A stretch of 64,000 bases of DNA from assembly GCF_001684975.1 (NCBI RefSeq), contig NZ_MAYH01000001.1, positions 620,001 through 684,000 on the forward strand, written 5' to 3'. The notes under the pieces are model-generated. The model saw only the letters and a program-made list of their open reading frames with translations. It did not search any database and had not been told where the DNA came from. A program made the position numbers and the translations under genes. This stretch comes from Chryseobacterium artocarpi. Its GTDB lineage: Bacteria > Bacteroidota > Bacteroidia > Flavobacteriales > Weeksellaceae. Shown piece after piece: positions 56,316 through 63,011 of this stretch. Each line of letters begins with the position of its first letter. Within the stretch, counting starts at the first letter, position 1.

Positions 56316-56531
56316 CTATTTATCGTAATCTCTTTCAATGTAATATCCAAGCATGAAAAAGTCAATTGGATTTATAGTTTCGGTGTCTTTTCGGCTGAAT
56401 TCTAATTGCGAGTCATAAACACCTCTTTTTAGTTTTATGTTATGAGTTGCTTTTATTCCTTTTCCCAATACTGTGCTATTTAAAGCAGATATAGTTGCAA
56501 GAATAAGTGAATTTTGGTGTTTGATCTTCAT
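56316..56531 (-). CDS. Small hypothetical protein
   Basis: 71 residues. Starts MKIKHQNSLILATISALNST (possible short uncleaved hydrophobic stretch) and ends NPIDFFMLGYYIERDYDK. Not recognised. Precedes the Adhesin_E-like gene by 23 bases on the same strand, likely co-transcribed. Confidence 0.5.
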   Translation of the reverse strand: MKIKHQNSLILATISALNSTVLGKGIKATHNIKLKRGVYDSQLEFSRKDTETINPIDFFMLGYYIERDYDK

Positions 56532-56623
56532 CTTACTAATTTACTTTTGTTGTGTGGGTTTATATTATGGGTTTCCGTAATATTTATTTTATTATGTTAA
56601 ATCTCTAAATAGAGAATAATTTA

Positions 56624-56631
56624 TATATTTG
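56624..56631 (+). promoter_or_regulatory. -7 box of the GG-leader peptide gene
   Basis: TATATTTG, exact TAnnTTTG, 25 bases before the GTG start. Confidence 0.4.
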
Positions 56632-56656
56632 AGTGTTAACAATTAAAACTAATACA

Positions 56657-56812
56657 GTGAAAAACTTAAAGAGAATCTCTAAGGAGAAATTAAGAAAAAT
56701 TAATGGCGGTCAAAAATTATGTCCCCCTGGTTCTAAACCAATGCATTGTCCAGGTTCTGATAATCCTCAATGTTATTGGGATACCAATACATTAGAATGT
56801 CCAGATTTTTAG
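56657..56812 (+). CDS. Bacteriocin-like peptide with double-glycine leader
   Basis: 51 residues, start codon GTG at 56657 (missed by ATG-only searches), stop TAG at 56810-56812. The leader MKNLKRISKEKLRKINGG ends in Gly17-Gly18, the cleavage site used by C39-type peptidase ABC exporters. The core starts QKLCPPGSKPMHCPG and has four Cys (22, 31, 39, 48) at spacings of 9, 8 and 9. This matches the bacteriocin-like/natural product precursor peptides of Chryseobacterium. No exporter, maturase or immunity gene is evident in the window. A terminator follows. Confidence 0.82.
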   Translation: MKNLKRISKEKLRKINGGQKLCPPGSKPMHCPGSDNPQCYWDTNTLECPDF

Positions 56813-56815
56813 ATT

Positions 56816-56840
56816 TAATCCCTCAATTAGAGGGATTTTT
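56816..56840 (+). terminator. Terminator of the peptide gene
   Basis: Stem aatccctc / gagggatt followed by ttt, immediately after the stop codon. Confidence 0.8.
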
Positions 56841-56961
56841 AGAATTAAATAACATTTACTTGTTATTCTTTTATTGTTTGCTCAATGACTTCATTTTTAG
56901 AGGCTTTTAACTTATCATATGGTCTTAATATCATTAATACTTAATGTAAAGTCATGAACCT

Positions 56962-57460
56962 TTACAGTATTTCAAATATTAAACATTTCTCAGGTTTGAA
57001 GGTTCTGGACTCGGCATCGATCCATTTTTTAGATTCTTCTAAAGATACATCCATTAACGCATGACCTGTAGGATATGAATTCACTAATCCAGTGTTGTGA
57101 GGTTGATCACCTTCTGGATTCTCTCCCCAATGGTAACCATTAGACTCAATGGCAGAATTGAAGGACTCTAAAGTATTATTAGTCCAAGCAAATGTTTTTA
57201 AATTTATTCCATTATAATTGTATAATTTAAAAACAACTTGACCAAACATATGAGCTGTCTGTAATTCGCCTTCAACTAGCCCCTTTGCAACATCCTCAGT
57301 AAGATCGGAGCCTTTGCATATGAGGTTTTGTCGGCTGATCATCATCGGTGCAAAATCTGATAGCTTGTTTGTCGCATGATATTACGTTTTCTAAATGATC
57401 CATATCGTCAAACTCCACAATAAGGAGTCTTTTATTTAATTTTAGTTCAAGTGTTTTCAT
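56962..57460 (-). pseudogene. Frameshifted hypothetical gene
   Basis: A frame from ATG 57460 reads MKTLELKLNKRLLIVEFDDM to QPTK and then stops at 57296. From about 57325 on a second frame carries LICKGSDLTEDVAKGLVEGE through KCLIFEIL to stop at 56962. Removing one base around 57324-57330 (aaaacc) joins them into one protein of about 165 residues. The body has Trp/Asn/Tyr-rich HWGENPEGDQPHNTG. Family not recognised. Either a disrupted gene, a sequencing error or programmed frameshift. Confidence 0.65.
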
Positions 57461-57534
57461 TTTTGTTGAATTTAATTAATATTCTTTTTTTAGTATTTTT
57501 TGTAACTATGTACTTTAACCATAAAACTTATAGT

Positions 57535-57753
57535 ATGCCTAAAGACAAAAACGGTATTTCAGTATGCGAGACCCATATAAACCAACAGTTAATTAATGAC
57601 AAGTATTATACAGCATCGGAACTGCCTTTAACAGCTGTTCTAAGCGATTCACTTTATTTAAAAAGTATGTCATGTCCTATGTGCGAATATTTAGAATTTT
57701 TAGTTGTTGGAAAGACAGAACTGCCAAAAAATATATTAAGCCCTAAAACATAG
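57535..57753 (+). CDS. Small hypothetical protein with Cys pair
   Basis: 72 residues from ATG 57535; ATG at 57508 or GTG at 57451 would add a hydrophobic N-terminus (57451 overlaps the opposite gene). Mature part: KDKNGISVCETHINQQLIND and KSMSCPMCEYLEFLVVGK with SCPMC. A CxxC knuckle could bind metal. Not recognised. A terminator hairpin overlaps its stop codon. Confidence 0.55.
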   Translation: MPKDKNGISVCETHINQQLINDKYYTASELPLTAVLSDSLYLKSMSCPMCEYLEFLVVGKTELPKNILSPKT

Positions 57754-57763
57754 GGCTTTTTTA
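57739..57763 (+). terminator. Terminator overlapping the stop codon
   Basis: Stem agccct / agggct with T-run, covering the last codons of 57535-57753. Confidence 0.8.
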
Positions 57764-57852
57764 TTACTTTTCCTTTGCCATTGTTTTGTTTTTTTGTAAT
57801 TGTAATCACTTTTGTGTGATTATTTTTATTATTTTAGTCGAAAATAAACAGT

Positions 57853-58089
57853 ATGTTTTTAGATGGTTTAGGAATAGTTGACGCTTTCAAGGATATATTC
57901 AATATGATATGTAGATATATTTTGTACGCGGGTGTGATCGGAGTTGTTACTATTTGGATTGGAAATCTGATTATTCAAGCTATTTCCACCGAAAACACAA
58001 ATTTAATTCCGTCTAGATATTACCGTTACCCAATAGGTGTATTAATAATTGCTCTATTGGGACTTTTATATTCAAAGTTTTTCATTTAA
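57853..58089 (+). CDS. Small two-helix membrane protein
   Basis: 78 residues. Begins MFLDGLGIVDAFKDIFNMIC, then hydrophobic helices about 22-46 (ILYAGVIGVVTIWIGNLII) and 58-76 (IGVLIIALLGLLYSKF). Family not recognised. Followed at 10 bases by a 39-residue membrane protein, so a transcript of small membrane proteins is likely. Confidence 0.7.
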   Translation: MFLDGLGIVDAFKDIFNMICRYILYAGVIGVVTIWIGNLIIQAISTENTNLIPSRYYRYPIGVLIIALLGLLYSKFFI

Positions 58090-58099
58090 ATTAATTGTT

Positions 58100-58219
58100 A
58101 TGGAAGGTCTTATTAAATTACTCACTCAAATCGGCGATCTTGTTTACTATGGCATTATTGGAGTGCTTATTATTTTGGCATTAATTGCCTTGTTATTTTG
58201 GAATAAAGAGCGATATTAA
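58100..58219 (+). CDS. 39-residue single-helix membrane protein
   Basis: ATG 58100, TAA 58217-58219. MEGLIKLLTQIGDLVYYGII, one hydrophobic helix about 17-34 and charged tail NKERY. Ten bases after 57853-58089; short enough to be missed by length cut-offs. Resembles small structural or accessory membrane subunits; no recognised family. Confidence 0.65.
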   Translation: MEGLIKLLTQIGDLVYYGIIGVLIILALIALLFWNKERY

Positions 58220-58411
58220 CTCAGCTCTTTCCATTTTTTACAAGTTACCAACATGAATGTCATCTACCTGATCAAATATTCTTTTTTTCTCTTATGATTC
58301 TTTTTTTAGTTTGGTTAGTAATTCTTCGATTTCTTTTCTAGTGTCAGTGCTTATTGTTTTCCTGATGTCAAGGAGATGTTTTTTTTTGTATCCTAAACAA
58401 AATTAATTCCT

Positions 58412-58564
58412 ATGCTTTTAACTGTTGATCCTGCTGATTTAAATACTACAAGTCAAGTATTAAGAAGTGCTGAATCTCAATTTTTTCCTTGGTTGATTGA
58501 AATAACTTTAGTAATTATTGTCGGAGTGCTTGTTTGGAGGTTTTTTCTTAAAGATCTTTTATAA
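58412..58564 (+). CDS. 50-residue single-helix membrane protein
   Basis: ATG 58412, TAA 58562-58564. A polar N-terminal half (MLLTVDPADLNTTSQVLRSA) then a hydrophobic helix about 27-44 (PWLIEITLVIIVGVLVW) and RFFLKDLL. Third of three mini-membrane-protein genes on this strand. Coat-protein-like layout (amphipathic N-terminus, one helix, basic C-terminus) but no phage gene is recognisable nearby. Confidence 0.6.
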   Translation: MLLTVDPADLNTTSQVLRSAESQFFPWLIEITLVIIVGVLVWRFFLKDLL

Positions 58565-58747
58565 GCTTATTTGGTATCATTTTAATTTTTGGGTTTTAAT
58601 GTTCTCTTTTTGTAAGGATGAAAAGTCTTTTCTCTTCTGTTTTTCTGGTAAGTCTGAATAATACTACATAATTCTAAGATAAATGAATTAAATTTGATCT
58701 GAAAAAGTAAATAGTAATACCCAAAAAATAGAAAACTATCAATCAAT

Positions 58748-59629
58748 ATGGTTAGTCAAATTAAAGATATCCTATCCAGTGTCTATACAAAAAGAAACAT
58801 CTTGTTTTTTTTAACTGTTTTAGGAGTTAATCACGCTCATGCTCAGATACCTGGTGATGTATTGCTGAATATGAATTACGAAAACGGGCTCTTGGATTCT
58901 GGAATTACAGGAGTAATTATAACAAATGCTACAGCGTCAGATGCAGCTTATATTGTACAGCCTGGTGCGACAGGAAATTATGCTATCGCACATAAAGTTA
59001 TGTATGGAAATACAGGATACTATTCTAATGATAATTGGAGAAGCGAGAGTAGCGCAAACCTTCTTAAAGTAGCGAATTTTTTGCCTGGTGACGAGAGGCG
59101 ATATGAATTTAGTGTACTTTTGAAAGATTGGACACCTTGGAAAGCAGGAGATCCTATCAATGAGACTAATATTTTTCAGTTAAAAGTTTCCGGTGGAGCA
59201 GGAGTTCCGCTTCAGGTCAGAACACAACGAAATGCATTACGATTAAGATTTGCAACTGAAAATAACGTTCCTTCAATCGATATTCTTTCCGATGTCAGAC
59301 CTTACGTAAATCAGTGGATGCATTTCAGAATCGATGTGAAATGGACCACGACAAACACAGGATATATGAAAACCTATATGAAGCTGCCCGGTCAAAATGA
59401 GTATACATTAGTGGATGAAAAGACAAATTACAGAACTTATTCTGGTGATGGATTTGGAGGACAGCATGGATATATCAAATGGGGAATATATGTAACCCCT
59501 CCGGATATTACCCGTGTAGCTTACCATGACGATATAAAAGTAATATATCTTGGCGGTCCTGCCGTTCAGCATTTTGAACGTAAATCCAATGATATCATAT
59601 ATGCAAACCATTCTCATTTGCTTAAATAG
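58748..59629 (+). CDS. Exported heparin-lyase-fold (polysaccharide lyase-like) protein
   Basis: 293 residues. Signal peptide ends near HAHAQI. The mature domain is a jelly-roll lectin/lyase fold in the style of the heparin lyase I family (PF14099-like): YEFSVLLKDWTPWKAGDP, LKVSGGAG, INQWMHFRIDVKW-like strand (VNQWMHFRIDVKWTTT), YIKWGIYVTPPD and YHDDIKVIYLGG. Would bind or cut a polysaccharide outside the cell. The catalytic His/Lys of the family are not clear. Located in the accessory stretch after the small membrane genes. Confidence 0.78.
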   Translation: MVSQIKDILSSVYTKRNILFFLTVLGVNHAHAQIPGDVLLNMNYENGLLDSGITGVIITNATASDAAYIVQPGATGNYAIAHKVMYGNTGYYSNDNWRSESSANLLKVANFLPGDERRYEFSVLLKDWTPWKAGDPINETNIFQLKVSGGAGVPLQVRTQRNALRLRFATENNVPSIDILSDVRPYVNQWMHFRIDVKWTTTNTGYMKTYMKLPGQNEYTLVDEKTNYRTYSGDGFGGQHGYIKWGIYVTPPDITRVAYHDDIKVIYLGGPAVQHFERKSNDIIYANHSHLLK

Positions 59630-59846
59630 CAAATAATACCAATAGCTTTATAGCCTAGCAGTCTCCTGGAATACTGCTAGGCTATATTATTGTATAGTTT
59701 TAAACTATTTTCGTAACAAATTTAAGTTTTGGAAAGTAATATCATCCAGCCCAAAATGTAAAATTAAGAGATAAGATGTTATATATGAAAATAGATGCAA
59801 ATTATAAAAGGTCACAAAAATGTAATTTGTGCCGATAAGAAAAATA

Positions 59847-60206
59847 TTAATTCAGATTATAATTAGCAATAACAAGACTTAGAATGAAATGAACATAGTT
59901 TTGCTCTGCTTCTTTTCTGTTCAACAACTTGTTTTTGTATTCGTAAGAACTCAGTACTCTTGCTAATCTTTGATAAGTTTCAAAATCATCCCCCTTAATC
60001 TTAACTCTTGTATTGCCATCTTTTCTGCTGATCATCTCATTATCTATAGTTCTTACCTTAAATAAAACCTCACATAATGTAGGACGAGCCTTCATTGATC
60101 CTATATATCTTTCAACCAGATTAATTTTGAATGCATCAAATATGATGTTGTGAAAAACAATTTTAGAGTTAGGCTCCTGCGTATTGAGCTCAAGCTTATA
60201 ATTCAT
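59847..60206 (-). CDS. Hypothetical protein
   Basis: 119 residues. Mixed alpha/beta with FHNIIFDAFKINLVERYIGS, VKIKGDDFETYQRLARVL and C-terminal helix HFILSLVIANYN. No signal or membrane helix. Not recognised. Stands alone on its strand. Confidence 0.6.
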   Translation of the reverse strand: MNYKLELNTQEPNSKIVFHNIIFDAFKINLVERYIGSMKARPTLCEVLFKVRTIDNEMISRKDGNTRVKIKGDDFETYQRLARVLSSYEYKNKLLNRKEAEQNYVHFILSLVIANYNLN

Positions 60207-60616
60207 TATAAATTAAATTTTGGTAAATATAGGCTTAATTATGCCAAAAAATAGCTTTATTTGATAGAACCTTCCCATCATAATGATCGATTTTTGCCTA
60301 AATTATCTTAAATGTAAGCTGTGAAAAGGTGTTTTTAATGAATGAAAAATTTAAAAACTAAAGAATTAATGGATGAAATATATTGATAATAAGGAAAATA
60401 GAAAAATATTGTAAAATTTGAAGAATTGATCTTTAAGAATAATAATTCAACAATATTTGAAATGTTAAAATAAAGTTAAATTTTTCAAAATATGATTTGA
60501 GAAATTTTAAAATAAGAGAATTGATGAAGAGAAATTCAAAAAATGAATTTAGAAAAAGGTAGAAAGAGACAGACCGCATAAGTTTATCTCTTTTCCATTT
60601 ATACTGTTGACTAATT
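60207..60616. other. Intergenic region, nothing recognised
   Basis: 410 bases of very AT-rich DNA (many A/T runs) between genes on the minus strand. No ORF, RNA or clear hairpin that I can support. Confidence 0.5.
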
Positions 60617-60880
60617 TTACTGTTTTGCAGCTTCTTCAGTTTTATATTTTTTTGCTTCCTCCAAAATGCCTTGGTAAGTCTTGTTTTCCAGTGATTCTCC
60701 TTTCAATTTCGACCTTATCAGCCAGGCTGCAAATAGCCCCGCATCTTGTTCATTCCATTTTTTGCTTTGGACAATAGCTTGTAAGTCTTCAGCCATCGTA
60801 GCTTCATTATATTTTTTATCAGTAGGATTTGAGCAGGAAGCTAAAGCTACAAAACTGCATAGAATAAGAATTTTTTTCAT
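60617..60880 (-). CDS. Small helical lipoprotein
   Basis: 87 residues: lipoprotein signal MKKILILCSFVALASC (Cys16), then a polar helical part (NEATMAEDLQAIVQSKKWNE, GLFAAWLIRSKLKGES, EEAKKYKTEEAAK). Function unknown; anchored at a membrane. Confidence 0.8.
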   Translation of the reverse strand: MKKILILCSFVALASCSNPTDKKYNEATMAEDLQAIVQSKKWNEQDAGLFAAWLIRSKLKGESLENKTYQGILEEAKKYKTEEAAKQ

Positions 60881-60938
60881 GATATTAAGTTTTTTTGTTA
60901 TTCGTTTTTACAATAATGGTTAAAATAATTAAAATAAA

Positions 60939-60974
60939 AACAGCATCATTAGAGATCTAATAGTGCTGTTTGCA
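60939..60974 (-). terminator. Hairpin with minus-strand T-run (unit 1)
   Basis: Stem aacagca-tcattaga / tctaatagtgctgtt with a T-run when read on the minus strand. Counterpart of 62073-62111. It could end a minus-strand transcript coming from 61091-61207. Confidence 0.55.
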
Positions 60975-61303
60975 TCTAGTGTTTTTACCTTGTGATTGGT
61001 ATCCGAAAAAATAATTTGTTTTATTACAGCAATCATCATTGCTGCTTCAAATACCTAATCATTAATTGTATTAATCAACATTTCTTCACACTATGTTTCC
61101 TGAGGGAATTCTGTCTGCGGAAGATCATTCAATTCATCTCTTTTTGCCAGCTTATGCCGGTTCAGAGGCTTTTTGTTTAATCTTACGCGTGGTTTTTGAA
61201 CTTTAATTCATTAATTAACTATTAACATAATCAAAATTTTTTTCATCCTAAATGGTGCTTTTCTATATATAGAATGGTTTAGTTTGCGCAAATATACAAA
61301 ATA
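60975..61303. other. TetR upstream region, unit 1
   Basis: Contains an open minus-strand frame of 38 codons without a normal start codon (61091-61207) that is absent from the duplicated unit 2, and AT-rich promoter DNA shared with unit 2 (tcatcctaaatgg, tatatagaatggtt). Confidence 0.45.
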
Positions 61304-61321
61304 AGACACTTAGTAGTGTCT
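61304..61321. promoter_or_regulatory. Palindromic operator of TetR gene 1
   Basis: AGACACTTAGTAGTGTCT: seven-base perfect arms around TAGT, 47 bases upstream of the TetR gene. The same operator precedes TetR gene 2. Probably the binding site of the repressor(s). Confidence 0.75.
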
Positions 61322-61368
61322 AAAATGACAAAAAAAATTCATAAACTTGTAGAATTGAATCACGCATC

Positions 61369-62034
61369 ATGGAAAGAAAATCAGCAGCAGGCAGTATCCG
61401 TAATAAAGAACGTAGTAAAAAGAAGTTTTTGGATGCTGTTGGAAAAATTCTGAAAACTAAGGGTTATGCAGGATTAAAAGTGAATGATATTGCTTCTACA
61501 GCAGGAGTAGACAAGAAAATGATCTATACCTATTTTGGTGGAATGGATGGTTTGATCGATGAATATATTCGTTCACAGGACTACTGGATTAAAGTGACAG
61601 ATGATAAAATTGATAAAATAATACCCAATATCAATGATGGAGGAAAAGAGTTTATCGAAGAAATGCTTTTGTCCCAATTTGAGTATGTCTATAAAAATAA
61701 AGAAGCTCAAAAATTATTACTTTGGAGTATCTCTGAACCCCGAAAATCTTTAAGGAAACTTATAGATACTCAGGAAGAAAATGGAGAACATATTTTTGAA
61801 AACATCTTTGAACCTCATTTTCTTGAGAAATCAGAAGATTTTCGTGCGGTAATGGCTATCATGGTTTCAGGGCTGTATTATCTGAATATTTTTGCTTCTG
61901 TAAACGGGAGTATCTTTTGTGGGCTTGACATGAATTCTACTGAAGGACGTGAAAGAATTAAAAGGGCAATATCTTTTTTAGTAGAACAAAGCTATGATAA
62001 TTTGCATAAAATAGATGAAAAGTCTAAGTCATAG
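61369..62034 (+). CDS. TetR/AcrR family transcriptional regulator
   Basis: 221 residues. N-terminal helix-turn-helix (residues about 15-62, RSKKKFLDAVGKILKTKGYA, GVDKKMIYTYFGG), C-terminal ligand and dimerisation domain (about 75-215). Tandem paralogue of 62292-62930: 13 of the first 75 residues differ. Likely autoregulated through the palindrome at 61304-61321. No obvious transporter target beside it. Confidence 0.93.
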   Translation: MERKSAAGSIRNKERSKKKFLDAVGKILKTKGYAGLKVNDIASTAGVDKKMIYTYFGGMDGLIDEYIRSQDYWIKVTDDKIDKIIPNINDGGKEFIEEMLLSQFEYVYKNKEAQKLLLWSISEPRKSLRKLIDTQEENGEHIFENIFEPHFLEKSEDFRAVMAIMVSGLYYLNIFASVNGSIFCGLDMNSTEGRERIKRAISFLVEQSYDNLHKIDEKSKS

Positions 62035-62072
62035 AACTTCTTACAGTTGATTTAAGCTACATTTTGAAATAA

Positions 62073-62111
62073 AAAAACAGCACTATTAGAAATCTAGTAG
62101 TGCTGTTTACA
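62073..62111 (-). terminator. Hairpin with minus-strand T-run (unit 2)
   Basis: Stem aaaacagcactattaga / tctagtagtgctgttt; the minus strand ends in ttttttt. Copy of the unit 1 hairpin at 60939-60974. Confidence 0.6.
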
Positions 62112-62227
62112 TTTAGTGCTTTTACCCTTAGTGTTCGAAATAGGTTTACTTTTTTCTCATCCTAGACAGTGTTTTAAAATATATAGAATGGTTGTTAGTT
62201 TGTGCAAATATATAAAAAAATAAAATA

Positions 62228-62245
62228 AGACACTAATTAGTGTCT
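62228..62245. promoter_or_regulatory. Palindromic operator of TetR gene 2
   Basis: AGACACTAATTAGTGTCT, an 18-base perfect palindrome, 46 bases upstream of the TetR gene; the counterpart at 61304-61321 has the same arms. Confidence 0.8.
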
Positions 62246-62291
62246 AAAATTTTAAAAAAATTCATAAACTTGTAAAATTGAATGACTAATC

Positions 62292-62930
62292 ATGGAACGA
62301 AAATCAGTAGCAGGTACTATCCGGAATAGGGAGCGGAGCAAAGAGAAATTTCTTGATGCAGTAGGGAAAATCCTAAGAACAAAAGGATATACAGCTTTAA
62401 AAATAAACGATATTGCTGCCACCGCAGGAGTAGATAAGAAAATGATTTATACCTATTTTGGTGGTATAAATGATTTGATCGATGAATATATTCGGTCACA
62501 GGATTACTGGAGCAAAATGACTATAGATGAGGTTAGGAAAATTAAACCAAGATTAGATGACGGCGGGAAAGCTTTTATGGAAGAAATGCTGCTTACCCAG
62601 TATGATTATGTGTATAAAAATAAAGAAGCTCAGAAGCTATTACTCTGGCGTTTATCCGAACCCAGAAAGGCACTAAGGAAGCTTACTGACACTCAGGAAG
62701 AAAATGGAGAATATATTTTCAATCTGATGATCGATTCTTACTTTGAAGATCGTTGTGAAGATTTTCGGGCAATATTGGCTATTATGGTTTCAGGGCTTTA
62801 CTATCTGAATATGTATGCTGAAATAAATGGAAGTGTTTTTTGCGGAATAGACGTTAACACTCTTAAAGGTCGGGATAAAATTAAAGGAGCAGTATCTTTC
62901 CTGTTGAAACAAAGCTATGACAATCTTTAG
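62292..62930 (+). CDS. TetR/AcrR family transcriptional regulator (paralogue)
   Basis: 212 residues. Same architecture as 61369-62034 (RSKEKFLDAVGKILRTKGYT, GVDKKMIYTYFGG) with more divergence in the ligand half, so they probably read different signals through the same operator. Arose by tandem duplication of gene plus upstream region. Convergent with the gene at the right window edge. Confidence 0.93.
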   Translation: MERKSVAGTIRNRERSKEKFLDAVGKILRTKGYTALKINDIAATAGVDKKMIYTYFGGINDLIDEYIRSQDYWSKMTIDEVRKIKPRLDDGGKAFMEEMLLTQYDYVYKNKEAQKLLLWRLSEPRKALRKLTDTQEENGEYIFNLMIDSYFEDRCEDFRAILAIMVSGLYYLNMYAEINGSVFCGIDVNTLKGRDKIKGAVSFLLKQSYDNL

Positions 62931-62961
62931 CATATGTTCTGCGACCCTATATATTCAAAAT

Positions 62962-62993
62962 AAAAAAGAGGCAATTGCTTACCTCTTTATTTT
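62962..62993. terminator. Terminator between convergent genes
   Basis: Stem aaagaggcaa / ttacctcttt (one mismatch), A-run and T-run on both sides. Confidence 0.75.
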
Positions 62994-63011
62994 CTATAGT
63001 CGATAGATGAT

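Noticed and set aside
56575..56602. A dif-like XerCD site: 56592-56602 equals the E. coli XerD half-site TTATGTTAAAT
   Set aside because: The XerC arm and a proper 6-base centre are not present at the right distance; the DNA fits a promoter region.
57451..57534. GTG-started N-terminal extension of 57535-57753
   Set aside because: It overlaps the start of the opposite gene and is plain hydrophobic AT-rich translation; ATG 57535 preferred, though a membrane-anchored form cannot be excluded.
58305..58380. Minus-strand frame rich in Lys/Glu between the small membrane genes (ends KEIEELLTKLKKES)
   Set aside because: Interrupted by a stop upstream and without a start codon; could be a decayed gene but not supported.
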